DNA from: Sediminibacterium sp. | GTDB taxonomy: Bacteria; Bacteroidota; Bacteroidia; Chitinophagales; Chitinophagaceae | Assembly (NCBI GenBank): GCA_016786865.1 | Contig: JAEUVE010000007.1 | Span: 1 to 64,000 of the forward strand | DNA length: 64,000 nucleotides | Direction: 5' to 3' | Shown here: piece after piece, positions 34,015 to 43,308 of the stretch | Position numbering within the stretch: position 1 is the stretch's first letter | Layout of the letters: each line of letters starts with the position of its first letter | Made by a program: the position numbers and the translations under genes | The notes under the pieces: generated by a model | Databases searched by the model: none | What the model saw: the letters and a program-made list of their open reading frames with translations, nothing else | What the model was told of the DNA's origin: nothing

Positions 34015-35070
34015 ATGGAGCATTGTTATCCCGCTGCGGAAAGAAAACAATTGTCTTTCCTCGACCGCTATCTTACGCTTTGGATTTTTGGTGCTATGTT
34101 ATTGGGCATTGGCATCGGATATTTTTTTCCCGATGTTGCCGGTTCGGTGAATGCACTTTCCAGCGGCACCACCAATATACCATTGGCCATTGGTTTAATA
34201 CTGATGATGTATCCCCCCTTGGCTAAGGTGAACTACAGCAAAATCGGGGAGGTGTTTAAAGACACAAAAGTCCTGGGTCTCTCTCTGATCCTGAACTGGA
34301 TAGTGGGTCCGATACTGATGTTTGCACTTGCAGTTCTTTTTTTGAGAAACTATCCCGAGTACATGACAGGTTTGATTCTGATTGGACTGGCCAGGTGCAT
34401 TGCCATGGTAATTGTTTGGAATGAACTGGCAGAAGGGAACAGGGAATATGCTGCAGGACTGGTGGCGCTCAACAGTATTTTTCAGGTATTTTTCTATAGT
34501 TTTTATGCCTACCTCTTCATAACTGTCTTACCTCCATATTTCGGTGTGGAAGGAATGGCCGTAAACATCACCATTGCTGAAATTGCAAAAACAGTCGGGA
34601 TCTTCCTGGGTATTCCTTTTGCAGCAGGCCTGATCAGCCGTTACCTCTTGATCCGGTGGAAGGGCGAAGCCTGGTTTATCCAAAAGTATCTTCCTTTCAT
34701 ATCGCCTGTTACGTTGCTTGCCCTGTTGTTTACCATCGTAATTATGTTTAGTCTGAAAGGACAGTTGATTGTTCAGATTCCCGTTGATGTAATTCGGATT
34801 GCTATTCCCTTGCTGATTTATTTTGCCATTATGTTTCTGGTAAGTTTTCTGATCGGGAAAAAAATGGGTGCTGATTATTCCAGGAATACCGCTATTGCTT
34901 TTACGGCAACCGGCAACAATTTTGAACTGGCCATTGCAGTGGCCATCGGAGTATTTGGTATCAACAGCGGCGCTGCATTTGCCGGTGTGATTGGTCCATT
35001 GGTAGAAGTACCTGCGCTAATTGCGTTGGTGAATCTCGCTTTCTGGTTCCGCAAAAAATATACATTATGA
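34015..35070 (+). CDS. acr3: Arsenite efflux permease Acr3
   Basis: This 351-residue permease has ten helices of the BART superfamily and exports As(OH)3. Typical regions are [57 protein letters not shown] with the essential Cys at about 128, and [20 protein letters not shown]. The length matches Acr3 rather than ArsB. It overlaps the phosphatase-type arsenate reductase by 4 bp, indicating translational coupling. Confidence 0.95.
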   Translation: MEHCYPAAERKQLSFLDRYLTLWIFGAMLLGIGIGYFFPDVAGSVNALSSGTTNIPLAIGLILMMYPPLAKVNYSKIGEVFKDTKVLGLSLILNWIVGPILMFALAVLFLRNYPEYMTGLILIGLARCIAMVIVWNELAEGNREYAAGLVALNSIFQVFFYSFYAYLFITVLPPYFGVEGMAVNITIAEIAKTVGIFLGIPFAAGLISRYLLIRWKGEAWFIQKYLPFISPVTLLALLFTIVIMFSLKGQLIVQIPVDVIRIAIPLLIYFAIMFLVSFLIGKKMGADYSRNTAIAFTATGNNFELAIAVAIGVFGINSGAAFAGVIGPLVEVPALIALVNLAFWFRKKYTL

Positions 35071-35696
35071 TTGTTCTTTATCCTGAAATCTATGCTTTTC
35101 TGCAAGAGGCGGAAAGCCATTTTGATTCCATCGCTGCCGGGCGAAAAGAGGAGCTTCACCGGTTGAGTGGGTATATAAAGCAAAAATTAGAGAATCATCA
35201 ACATGCTTTACTAACTTTTATCTGCACACATAATTCGAGGAGAAGCCATTTTTCCCAAATCTGGGCGCAGGCAGCGGCCGCTTATTATCAGGTGAAGGAA
35301 GTGGTTTGTTATTCCGGCGGTACCGAGGTCACTGCTTTTAACCCCAATGCGGTGAAGGCTTTGCAGGATGCGGGGTTTCGGATCACCGGAAATGTACATG
35401 AAACCAATCCACATTACCTGGTGCGTTTCAGCGATCAGTTTCCTCCTGTTGAAGCATTTTCAAAAAAATATCCGGATGCGCCCAATCCACAGGCGAACTA
35501 TGGAGCAGTCTTAACCTGCGATCATGCAGATGAATCATGCCCGATCGTATTTGGCGCTGAGGAAAGGTTTAAAATAGCATACAGCGATCCGAAATTATCG
35601 GATGGTACACCACAGCAGGAGGCTGTTTACAAAGAAAGATCCGGCCAGATTGCCACAGAAATGCTTTATGTTTTTTCTCTGATGAACGGGCGTTAA
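35067..35696 (+). CDS. arsC: Arsenate reductase of the low-molecular-weight phosphatase type
   Basis: This 209-residue protein has the LMW-PTP loop CTHNSRRS (Cys about 53). The cysteine pair CDHADESCP near residues 151-158 is the site used by thioredoxin-coupled arsenate reductases to form the relay disulfide. With ArsM and Acr3 this completes As(V) reduction then methylation or export. Compared with the classic 130-residue ArsC it has an N-terminal helix region of about 45 residues ([20 protein letters not shown]) and a longer middle part. A phosphatase role cannot be fully excluded. Confidence 0.88.
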   Translation: MIVLYPEIYAFLQEAESHFDSIAAGRKEELHRLSGYIKQKLENHQHALLTFICTHNSRRSHFSQIWAQAAAAYYQVKEVVCYSGGTEVTAFNPNAVKALQDAGFRITGNVHETNPHYLVRFSDQFPPVEAFSKKYPDAPNPQANYGAVLTCDHADESCPIVFGAEERFKIAYSDPKLSDGTPQQEAVYKERSGQIATEMLYVFSLMNGR

Positions 35697-36055
35697 GGCT
35701 GGGCAGGTTCATCCGGCTTACCGAGGATGGACTCAATAAGAGAGGTAAATAAGGAAACAAGAAAACTGAAAAACAAAGCGGTCCACCAGCCGTTTACCTC
35801 AAAGCCGGGAACAATCCGATCTGCCAGTTGTATGATGAATACATTGATGAACAACAAAAATATTCCAAGTGTGAGTACGGTAAAAGGAATGGTTAGTATA
35901 ACCAGAATCGGCTTCACAAAGTTGTTGAGTAAGCTCAATACCAATGCTACCAGCAAAGCCGTAACTGTATTGTCGATGCTAACCCCCGAAAGCAGGTAGG
36001 CCACAATCAGCACCGCAACTGCAGTGGCAATTGTTTTGGTAAAGAAGCGTCCCAT
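35693..36055 (-). CDS. Membrane protein of the Phage_holin_4_2 family
   Basis: This 120-residue protein has four helices: FTKTIATAVAVLIVAYLLSG, TALLVALVLSLLNNFVKPIL, TIPFTVLTLGIFLLFINVFI and WWTALFFSFLVSLFTSLIES. The motif LNNFVKPIL with FTVLTLG is typical of the 4_2 family, which despite its name is widespread in chromosomes without phages. No lysis genes are nearby. It ends by overlapping arsC by 4 bp tail to tail. Function is unknown. Confidence 0.85.
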   Translation of the reverse strand: MGRFFTKTIATAVAVLIVAYLLSGVSIDNTVTALLVALVLSLLNNFVKPILVILTIPFTVLTLGIFLLFINVFIIQLADRIVPGFEVNGWWTALFFSFLVSLFTSLIESILGKPDEPAQP

Positions 36056-36064
36056 AGTTTTTAT

Positions 36065-37348
36065 TTAGATTACTACAAGTTCGTAAAAAGAATCCGGATT
36101 CAGATACTTTTTAGCGAGCTCCTGTAATTCTTCAGAACCGGTTGTTTTAATCTGGGCTACGCTGTTGTAGAAGTAATTTTCATCTACTCCGTTCAGTACA
36201 TAGTTTTTCCAGCGGGAGATCAGCTGGAATGGTCCATCCAGTTCTCCCAATACAGAGCCAATCATGTAGTTCCTCACAAGGCTCAGTTCTTCTTCATCGA
36301 TCGGTTCGCTGCAAAGCACCTGCATTTCCTTGTATACTTCTTCAATCGTTGCTTCGCACACTTCTCTTCCGGCTTCAGTGCTGATCATCCAGGCACCGTC
36401 GTGTATATGATTCTGGATATAGCTGTGAATACCATAGGTGTATCCTTTGTCTTCCCGGATATTGCTCATCAGCCTTGATCCGAAAAATCCGCCAAACACA
36501 TTGTTCAGGATCTGCACTTTTGAATAATCGGGGTGATGCCTGTTGGGGAAAGGTCTGGCCATTCGGATTGCGCCCTGCACCCCTTCAGCATCATTGATGA
36601 TTCTGAATTTCTTTTCGGTAGAAGGGTGCAGTGGATGGTCTATGACAGGGGTGGGTTTCTGTTGCAGGGGCAACTTTCCAAATATTTCATTCAGCTGCTT
36701 GTTAAGATTGGCAGGAATTTTACCTGCAGTGAAAATGGTGCAGTTGCCTTCGGCATAAAAGCGTTGGTGAAACGCAACCAGTTCTTCTCTGTTTAGTCTG
36801 TCGTAATCCAGCGTGGAGGTATACTTTCCATATGGATGCTGAATACCATATACATATTCATCGATCAGCCTGTTGGCTATGAAATCGCATTTTTTCAGGT
36901 TTACTTCCAGTTTCTGTTTTTGGTTCCGACGATAGGTATTCAGTTCTTCTTCCGGAAAAACAGACGCTTCAATAATTTCTGCCACTACCGGTAACAACTC
37001 ACTCACGTGTTTGCTGAGGCAGTGCAGGGTGATGGTGGCCGTTTCGTTGTAACAGCTTCTGTTCAGGTATGCGCCGTAAAATTCAAAATGCTCATTGATG
37101 CTGAAAGCATTTCTCTGATCTGTTCCGTTCTTGAGCATAAAATTGGTAGTGGCCGCAACAATATTTTTTTCCTCATACCAGTTGCCGGCATAAAATACCC
37201 ATTCAATCAGCAGTACTTCCTGTGTGCCTGCATCCAGGCTATAAACCGGTACGCCATTGTCCAGTTGGTACTGGTTGCATTTTTTTAACTGCAGATCAAA
37301 GCTTACGGCATCTGTTATAGGTGGGGTAATGGTTCTGTTTAAAGTCAT
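36065..37348 (-). CDS. M16-family peptidase-like protein, inactive subunit
   Basis: This 427-residue protein has the two-lobe M16 fold (TATITLHCLSKHVSELLPVV, GDYDRLNREELVAFHQRFYA-like region, GVQGAIRMARPFPNRHHPDY, FGSRLMSNIREDKGYTYGIH). The first lobe lacks the zinc-binding HxxEH: the matching segment reads NFMLKNGTDQRNA. Such non-catalytic partners dimerise with an active M16 subunit, as in mitochondrial processing peptidase. The active gene lies 17 bp upstream on the same strand. Confidence 0.88.
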   Translation of the reverse strand: MTLNRTITPPITDAVSFDLQLKKCNQYQLDNGVPVYSLDAGTQEVLLIEWVFYAGNWYEEKNIVAATTNFMLKNGTDQRNAFSINEHFEFYGAYLNRSCYNETATITLHCLSKHVSELLPVVAEIIEASVFPEEELNTYRRNQKQKLEVNLKKCDFIANRLIDEYVYGIQHPYGKYTSTLDYDRLNREELVAFHQRFYAEGNCTIFTAGKIPANLNKQLNEIFGKLPLQQKPTPVIDHPLHPSTEKKFRIINDAEGVQGAIRMARPFPNRHHPDYSKVQILNNVFGGFFGSRLMSNIREDKGYTYGIHSYIQNHIHDGAWMISTEAGREVCEATIEEVYKEMQVLCSEPIDEEELSLVRNYMIGSVLGELDGPFQLISRWKNYVLNGVDENYFYNSVAQIKTTGSEELQELAKKYLNPDSFYELVVI

Positions 37349-37365
37349 TGCTTTTGTTTGATCTG

Positions 37366-38607
37366 TTACTTGGCGTGATAGTAAAGGGTATTGCTGTTGG
37401 ATTCTCGGAAAATCTGCTGGCTGTACGCTGTCATGTCTTCGGTGGTGATGTTCCGATATTTATTGAGTTCTGTATTCATTAATGCAGCATCTCCCATAAG
37501 CTCGTACATGGCCAGGCTGTTGGCCCTGCTCATTACACTCATGTCTTCGAATGCAATTACACTTTCTGTTCTGTTCTTCACTTTTGTAAGTTCAGACTCT
37601 CCGATGGGTGTTTGCTGTATTTTTTCCAACTCTGCGGCAATAGCGTTTTCGGCCTGCTCCATACTGGTTCCTTTTACCAGCTTGCCCTCAATGGTAAGCA
37701 GACCGGCGTCCATGGTTCCGAAATGATAGCAATCCAGGTTGGAGAATAGTTTCTGCTCTTTTACCAATGCCTGATAAAGACGGGAAGAACCGCCGCCGCC
37801 CAGGATCTCTGTAAGCAGATCTGCCACATAGTACCCCTTCTCCAGCCTTGCATCCATATGCCAGGTTTTAATAAAGGCATCCAGTGGTACGGCTGCTTCA
37901 ATATGGAGCTTACGTGCTTCCAGTTGTACCGGCTCCTGGGGAAGATTACGTACATATTTTTCTCCTGATGGAATTGGGCCAAACCATTTTTCTGCCAAAC
38001 GTTTGATATGGTCTGTTTTTACATTGCCGGCTACAACCAGAATAGCATTTAGCGGACGATAATGCTTGAAAAAAAACTGTTTAACATCATCAATATGTGC
38101 GTTTTCTACATGGCTTAATTCACGACCAATGGTCATCCATTTGTAAGGATGAACTTTATAGGCCAGATCGCGCATTTTGTGCCAGATGTCTCCGTAAGGT
38201 TTATTGAGATAATGTTCTTTGAATTCTTCGCAAACCACTTTTCGCTGAACGGCCAGGCTTTTTTCGCTGAATGCCAGGCTCAGCATTCGGTCGCTTTCCA
38301 GCCAGAATGCTGTTTCGATATTCTGGGCCGGAAGCTGGCAATAATAGTTGGTCAGATCATTGGTGGTATAGGCATTGTTGTCTCCGCCCGCACGTTGAAG
38401 GGGTTCGTCGTATTCGGGTATGTTGATGCTCCCACCGAACATCAGGTGCTCAAATAAATGTGCAAAACCGGTTTTTTCCGGATTTTCATCGCGTGCGCCT
38501 ACATCGTAGAGGACATTTACAACGGCCATTGGTGTGGCATTGTCTTCATGTACCAGAACGGTTAAACCGTTGTCTAAAGTAAACCTGTTGTATAGTATCA
38601 TATTCAC
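37366..38607 (-). CDS. M16-family zinc peptidase, active subunit
   Basis: This 413-residue protein starts MNMILYNRFTLDNGLTVLVH; an internal ATG at 38601 is also possible. It keeps the inverted zinc motif in GFAHLFEHLMFGGS (HLFEH, about residues 47-51), with the downstream Glu in the helix VQRKVVCEEFKEHYLNKPYG. The second lobe has GGGSSRLYQALVKEQKLFSN. M16 enzymes degrade short peptides. No signal peptide, so it is probably cytoplasmic. It is followed by its inactive partner at 17 bp, consistent with a heterodimer. Confidence 0.92.
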   Translation of the reverse strand: MNMILYNRFTLDNGLTVLVHEDNATPMAVVNVLYDVGARDENPEKTGFAHLFEHLMFGGSINIPEYDEPLQRAGGDNNAYTTNDLTNYYCQLPAQNIETAFWLESDRMLSLAFSEKSLAVQRKVVCEEFKEHYLNKPYGDIWHKMRDLAYKVHPYKWMTIGRELSHVENAHIDDVKQFFFKHYRPLNAILVVAGNVKTDHIKRLAEKWFGPIPSGEKYVRNLPQEPVQLEARKLHIEAAVPLDAFIKTWHMDARLEKGYYVADLLTEILGGGGSSRLYQALVKEQKLFSNLDCYHFGTMDAGLLTIEGKLVKGTSMEQAENAIAAELEKIQQTPIGESELTKVKNRTESVIAFEDMSVMSRANSLAMYELMGDAALMNTELNKYRNITTEDMTAYSQQIFRESNSNTLYYHAK

Positions 38608-38661
38608 AAATCAGCACGCAAATTAGTTCATTGAAAGTATAAATCCCCAAAGGAGGGCCAG

Positions 38662-39852
38662 CTATCTGCGGATATCTTTCACTTCCATGGTAAGTACCAG
38701 GGGCGCTTCATTGCGAAACACGACTACTTTAATTTTACCAATGGCATTCTGGAACAGATTTTTATAGGTTTGAATGTTTTTGGAAAAATTACTTTCCACC
38801 GCAAAAATGATGTCTCCGTTTTTAAATCCGGCTTTATCGCCGGGGGAATCCTTCACGATATCAATCACTTTAATTTCTCCGTCTATCAGGTAAATACCCA
38901 GCCCAGTATAGCTGTAATCGAATTGTTCGTTGAAATGGCGGTTGGGTCTGATGTGTATGGTTTGCTGCGGATAATTGAGGATAACGTTGAATCTTCGGAG
39001 CAGGTCGTTTCCCATTATACCTCCCAAGGTTGGATAGGAGGTGATATTGTAGTTGTCGTCAAAAATATGTACAGGTACATTCCTGAACCTGAAAGGACCT
39101 ATTTTAACCGATTTGATCACAGTCAATTCCATTTGTTTTTTGCCTCCCAGGCCCTCTGCCTGTGTTGGGAAAAACTTTTTTTTGGTCTTAAAAAGACTGC
39201 TGTCTTCTATGAAATCGCGGGAAAGCAAAAAACAAAGTCCTGCCCCAGAATCAAAAATCAGCCTTGTATTTACCTTTCTGCTGTCTTCCAGTTGGGCCAT
39301 TTGTCTGGGTAAAGTGGTAAAACTGGGTCGGAGCAGGTATCCGCCCTTCGGGTACCTGAATGTACCCGGCGTATATATCTCCAGCATGTTTTCGTCGTAG
39401 TCGATCCGGATTACATACCGGCGGATAAAACTGTAGCCGATGATTCCATCGATCCGTATGCCGTACACACTGGTAAGGAGTTCATAGTCGTTGATGTGAA
39501 AATCGAGATTCTCCGAACGCAGACCGGGGAAGCTGAGCTGGTGATTTTCGGCAAATTCAACATTCCGGATCCCTGCAATCCCCCGGATGGTCTTTTCACT
39601 TTTGGAAAGCGGAAGCTGTAACCCGGCGGCTGTTGCCGAATCCAGCGAAATGCCTCCGCTGCCTGTATCGAATACAAAGTTCAGGGAGTCTTTAAACTGG
39701 TCCAGTTGTGCTTTTACAATGATGATCCCTCCCGATAGCTGGTAAAAGTGGATACGGGTAATTAACTGACACTCCGGGGCAATAAACTCCTCCTGGGAAA
39801 ATCCGTTCAATCCCGAAACAAGGCCAATAGCCAGAAGCAGGCGGCGCAGCAT
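38662..39852 (-). CDS. Retropepsin-like aspartyl protease with PDZ domain
   Basis: This 396-residue protein has a signal peptide (MLRRLLLAIGLVSGLNGFSQ). Two aspartic-protease motifs are present: FVFDTGSGGISLDSATAAGL and LIFDSGAGLCFLLSRDFIED, with DTG and DSG. Between them is IDGIIGYSFIRRYVIRIDYD. A C-terminal PDZ domain (LGIYLIDGEIKVIDIVKDSP, then AGFKNGDIIFAVESN) probably binds peptide ends. It would act in the periplasm or outer membrane. A -7 element precedes it, sharing the 39853-39965 gap with the mqnC promoter. Confidence 0.9.
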   Translation of the reverse strand: MLRRLLLAIGLVSGLNGFSQEEFIAPECQLITRIHFYQLSGGIIIVKAQLDQFKDSLNFVFDTGSGGISLDSATAAGLQLPLSKSEKTIRGIAGIRNVEFAENHQLSFPGLRSENLDFHINDYELLTSVYGIRIDGIIGYSFIRRYVIRIDYDENMLEIYTPGTFRYPKGGYLLRPSFTTLPRQMAQLEDSRKVNTRLIFDSGAGLCFLLSRDFIEDSSLFKTKKKFFPTQAEGLGGKKQMELTVIKSVKIGPFRFRNVPVHIFDDNYNITSYPTLGGIMGNDLLRRFNVILNYPQQTIHIRPNRHFNEQFDYSYTGLGIYLIDGEIKVIDIVKDSPGDKAGFKNGDIIFAVESNFSKNIQTYKNLFQNAIGKIKVVVFRNEAPLVLTMEVKDIRR

Positions 39853-39884
39853 ATACGAAATTTAAGAAGGAATAACCGGGTCTG

Positions 39885-39946
39885 CAAATATACAAGGCAA
39901 AATAGGAGAAGGTTGTATGAGTTCACACCGAACAACATTACCTTTG
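39885..39946. promoter_or_regulatory. Divergent promoters of the aspartyl protease and mqnC
   Basis: TATATTTG on the minus strand (39885-39892) and TACCTTTG on the plus strand (39939-39946) both match TAnnTTTG. The plus promoter has a TTG at 39913-39915, 23 bp upstream. They lie 33 bp and 20 bp from the respective start codons. Confidence 0.5.
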
Positions 39947-39965
39947 TACCGTTTATACAATTATT

Positions 39966-41090
39966 ATGCAATTAGCAGATTTATACCAAAAAGCCCTTGC
40001 CTTTGAATTTCTGACAAAGGAAGAGGGTATGTTTCTATTTGAACACGCGCCCCTGGCCGATTTGATGCATATCGCAGATGAACTCCGGAAAATTCAGGTT
40101 CCACATGGTAAGGTAACCTGGCAGATCGACCGGAACGTGAATACGACCAATGTATGCATTGCCAATTGTAAGTTTTGTAATTTCTACCGGATACCCGGCC
40201 ATGCGGAAGCCTATATCACCGAAATGCCGGCGTACAGAACCAAGATCGAAGAAACCATTAAATATGGTGGAGACCAGCTGTTGTTGCAGGGTGGACATCA
40301 TCCTGAACTGGGGCTGGACTTTTATACCAATATTTTCCGTCAGCTGAAGCAGGAATATCCGACCATAAAACTGCATGCACTCGGACCGCCCGAAGTGGCC
40401 CATATCGCCAAACTCTCCAACATGAGTCATCACGATGTACTGAAGGCACTTAAAGAATCCGGTCTGGATTCCCTGCCTGGTGCAGGCGCTGAAATTCTTG
40501 TAGACCGGGTTCGCAGGCTGATTTCCAAAGGGAAATGTGGTGCAGATGAGTGGCTGGCAGTGATGCACGAAGCCCATAAGCTGGATATTACCACCAGTGC
40601 TACTATGATGTTTGGTCATGTGGAAACCCTGGAAGAACGGTTTATACACCTCGTAAGAATCCGTGAGGTGCAGGCAATGAAGCCGGAGCATGCAAAAGGC
40701 TTTCTGGCGTTTATTCCCTGGACTTTCCAGGATGTGGATACCCTGCTCACAAAGATCCGGGGTGTTCATAACCTTACTACACCGGACGAATACATCCGTA
40801 TGATTGCCATTAGCCGGATCATGCTCCCCAATATCAAAAATATTCAGGCCAGCTGGTTAACAGTGGGTAAGCAAACGGCACAGATTTGCCTGCATGCGGG
40901 TGCCAATGATTTTGGCAGTATTATGATTGAGGAAAATGTGGTGAGTGCTGCGGGCGCTCCGCACAGGTTTACCTACAGGACCATGCAGGAAGCCATCAAG
41001 GAAGCCGGTTTTGAGCCACAGTTGCGGAACCAGCAATATGAGTGGAGGGAGATTCCGGAGGCGATCCAGGAGCAGATGATTACTTACTAA
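39966..41090 (+). CDS. mqnC: Cyclic dehypoxanthinyl futalosine synthase
   Basis: This 374-residue radical SAM enzyme catalyses the cyclisation step of menaquinone synthesis by the futalosine route. The cluster motif is TNVCIANCKFCNFYR (CxxxCxxC, Cys about 61, 65, 68). LQGGHHPELGLDFYTNIF, HALGPPEVAHIAKLS, LDSLPGAGAEILVDRVRRLI, SATMMFGHVETLEER and ENVVSAAGAPHRFTYRTMQE are typical of MqnC rather than MqnE. Menaquinone is the expected electron donor for the complex III encoded earlier in this window. The other mqn genes are not here. Confidence 0.95.
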   Translation: MQLADLYQKALAFEFLTKEEGMFLFEHAPLADLMHIADELRKIQVPHGKVTWQIDRNVNTTNVCIANCKFCNFYRIPGHAEAYITEMPAYRTKIEETIKYGGDQLLLQGGHHPELGLDFYTNIFRQLKQEYPTIKLHALGPPEVAHIAKLSNMSHHDVLKALKESGLDSLPGAGAEILVDRVRRLISKGKCGADEWLAVMHEAHKLDITTSATMMFGHVETLEERFIHLVRIREVQAMKPEHAKGFLAFIPWTFQDVDTLLTKIRGVHNLTTPDEYIRMIAISRIMLPNIKNIQASWLTVGKQTAQICLHAGANDFGSIMIEENVVSAAGAPHRFTYRTMQEAIKEAGFEPQLRNQQYEWREIPEAIQEQMITY

Positions 41091-41184
41091 ATGCTCGTAA
41101 ACCGAATAAATTTGTCCGGTACGGTTTTAAAGCTAACTTTAAAACATGGGTTTCTTCTTCAATTGAAGCGCCCGGGCTAATGAG

Positions 41185-41631
41185 ATGAATATATTTAAAG
41201 CAGTCATATGCCATGATTATTCTGTGCTCCGTGCGCAGAAGAGGACGCTCCAGGTAAAAACCAATGGTGTCCACATGATTGGTATTGCATGGATTGCCAA
41301 TGTGTTAAGTATTGCTGGAATCTATATTATGTATTTTCTGGTCAATAACCGGAGAAAAGATGTTTATGATCTTTTATTTGAACTCCATTACTGGGAGCTG
41401 GCCGGAAGGGTAGGGATTATCATTTTACTATCGTTTATTTATCTGATCAGCTTTGCTGTTTTTGGGGGAAAACAGACCTTTTTAAGCATTATCCAGGAGT
41501 TTTCTCATATGGACGAAGCCCGTCAGATGGCCGTTTCCAGAAGGGGTGGCATCTATTTTTATGGCTCTGTGCTTGTTTTTGTACTGGTGGTGGGTTTCCT
41601 GCTGTACCTCATAAAAGTAGCCGGCTACTAA
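41185..41631 (+). CDS. Small membrane protein of unknown function
   Basis: This 148-residue protein has a short N-terminal soluble stretch with basic residues (RAQKRTLQVKTNG), then three hydrophobic helices (about 31-54, 72-92, and 124-145). Motifs are VLSIAGIYIMYFLVNNRR, VGIIILLSFIYLISFAVFGG and YFYGSVLVFVLVVGFLLYLI. I know no family. It follows mqnC by 95 bp, in which no terminator with a good U-tract is seen, so read-through is possible. It precedes the ECF sigma gene by 95 bp. Confidence 0.65.
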   Translation: MNIFKAVICHDYSVLRAQKRTLQVKTNGVHMIGIAWIANVLSIAGIYIMYFLVNNRRKDVYDLLFELHYWELAGRVGIIILLSFIYLISFAVFGGKQTFLSIIQEFSHMDEARQMAVSRRGGIYFYGSVLVFVLVVGFLLYLIKVAGY

Positions 41632-41726
41632 TCCTGTTAACTTTTTTTGCAAGTTTTGTAACATATCTCCCATTGGTACGTACCAATAGTATACAAAACA
41701 ATTACTGAGACCTGTAGAAACTGTTT

Positions 41727-42212
41727 ATGACCGAACGAGAGTACAATCTTTGTGTGAACGAATATGCCGATAATCTTTACCGTTTTATCGTAAAGAATCT
41801 CCGGCATGAAGAGGATGCACGGGATATTGTACAAACCGCTTTCGAAAAATTATGGAAAAACAGGGATTCAGTAGAAACAGTGAAGTCCAAGTCTTACCTG
41901 TTTACTGTAGCGTATAACCAGATGATAGACCATATCCGGAAAAACAAACGGATTCAGCTAAAGGAAGAATTTCCGGAAGATGGAAGAATGCAGTACCAGC
42001 AGCATGGAAATATGCGTAAGATTCTGATGGAGGCGCTGAACAGGCTGAATGAAACGCAAAGAAGCCTGGTGATGCTGAAGGATTATGAAGGATATAGTTA
42101 TGAAGAGATCGGAAAGATCATGGATCTGAATGAAAGCCAGGTGAAAGTATACCTGCACCGGGCGAGAGTGATATTAAAGAATTATCTGGTAAGCCCCGAA
42201 AACGTACAATAA
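41727..42212 (+). CDS. ECF-type RNA polymerase sigma factor
   Basis: This 161-residue protein has region 2 (ARDIVQTAFEKLWKNRDSVE, with the DNA-melting KSYLFTVAYNQMIDHIRKN) and region 4 (LVMLKDYEGYSYEEIGKIMD, LNESQVKVYLHRARVILKN). Both are needed for promoter recognition, and no extra domain is present. The next gene, 4 bp away, encodes an anti-sigma-like membrane protein, so this is a sigma/anti-sigma pair. The target regulon is unknown; the barrel gene downstream is a good candidate member. Confidence 0.94.
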   Translation: MTEREYNLCVNEYADNLYRFIVKNLRHEEDARDIVQTAFEKLWKNRDSVETVKSKSYLFTVAYNQMIDHIRKNKRIQLKEEFPEDGRMQYQQHGNMRKILMEALNRLNETQRSLVMLKDYEGYSYEEIGKIMDLNESQVKVYLHRARVILKNYLVSPENVQ

Positions 42213-42216
42213 CAAC

Positions 42217-43299
42217 ATGCAAATTAACCGCCATAATTACGAAACATATTTTCTGCTCTGGATAGACGGGGAACTGTCTGTGGCTGAACAGGAAGCTGTA
42301 GCGCTTTTTGTAGCGGAGAATCCGGATCTGGCCGAAGAACTGGCATTGTTGCAGGATGCAAAGCTGCCAAAAGACGGAGAAGAATTGTTCTTCCCGGATA
42401 AGGCCAGCCTGATGAAACAGGAATCTGCCGAAATCTCACTGAATAATTATACGGAATATTTTCTGCTGTATGTAGACGGAGAGCTAACTCCCGATGAACA
42501 ACAGCAAACCGAGCTCTTTGTTTTGCAGCACCCTCAGTTGCAGGCTGAATTCCTGTTGTTTCAGCAAACCAGGCTTCCGCAGGAACAGATCGCTTTTCCG
42601 GATAAATCGATCTTATACCGGAAAGAATCAGAAGAAAAGCCGGTTGTTTTCATGATGTGGCGAAGAATAGCAGTAGCTGCCGTGTTAACGGGCCTTGCCT
42701 TCTCTGTTTGGATGCTGGTTCCGGACAATGCAGTGCAAAGAAATCAACCTCAGCTGGCAGCCAATGCTCCGGTAAAGGCTTCTCAAAGTCCGGCAGCGAC
42801 GCGTAACGGCAACAAGCCCCTGCAGGGTGCACCTGTTGCACAGCAACTCACAGCAGTGGCTCCGCAACAGACGGCAAAAAACAATCCAATAGCGGCATTG
42901 GCGGTTGAAAAAAACGGCGGTTCGGTAGCGCAGGTTCCGGACAACAGGCAGTTAATCGCTTCTTCCGGTGAAACAGCACTTCCTGCGAATCAGGTATCAG
43001 CAGCTTCAGAAACTGCAGAAACAGTTGGTCTGCAAACAGAAACAGGGAGGATTGCAGCGGAGGATGTTGAGGTAAAACAATTTATTAATACGCAGGTTCA
43101 GACTGCAGACAATGATCACGCAGACCTGATCCGGCCAACCGTATACAAGGAACTTGTTACAGATGATAACAGCAAAAGTCTTTATGTGGGTACTATGGAA
43201 ATCAACAAGGATAAACTCCGCGGCTTCCTTAGAAAAGCGGGTACCATATTCCGTTCAAAATCCAGGCAGGAAGACGATAAAATCGACACAGATAAGTAA
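42217..43299 (+). CDS. Anti-sigma-like membrane protein with a duplicated N-terminal module
   Basis: This 360-residue protein has two tandem copies of a 60-residue module: YETYFLLWIDGELSVAEQEA (about 5-65) and YTEYFLLYVDGELTPDEQQQ (about 72-132). Each runs FFPDK/FPDK near its end. A membrane helix follows (RIAVAAVLTGLAFSVWMLVP, about 149-168), then a Ser/Ala/Gln-rich low-complexity region and a short conserved end (SLYVGTMEINKDKLRGFLRK). Position after the sigma gene suggests the cytoplasmic module binds the sigma factor. The zinc Cys/His motif of ZAS anti-sigmas is absent. The duplicated module is the odd feature. Confidence 0.8.
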   Translation: MQINRHNYETYFLLWIDGELSVAEQEAVALFVAENPDLAEELALLQDAKLPKDGEELFFPDKASLMKQESAEISLNNYTEYFLLYVDGELTPDEQQQTELFVLQHPQLQAEFLLFQQTRLPQEQIAFPDKSILYRKESEEKPVVFMMWRRIAVAAVLTGLAFSVWMLVPDNAVQRNQPQLAANAPVKASQSPAATRNGNKPLQGAPVAQQLTAVAPQQTAKNNPIAALAVEKNGGSVAQVPDNRQLIASSGETALPANQVSAASETAETVGLQTETGRIAAEDVEVKQFINTQVQTADNDHADLIRPTVYKELVTDDNSKSLYVGTMEINKDKLRGFLRKAGTIFRSKSRQEDDKIDTDK

Positions 43300-43308
43300 A
43301 ACAATTTT

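Noticed and set aside
35693..36055. Prophage holin
   Set aside because: The family name is misleading; it is a widespread chromosomal membrane protein and no phage genes are near.
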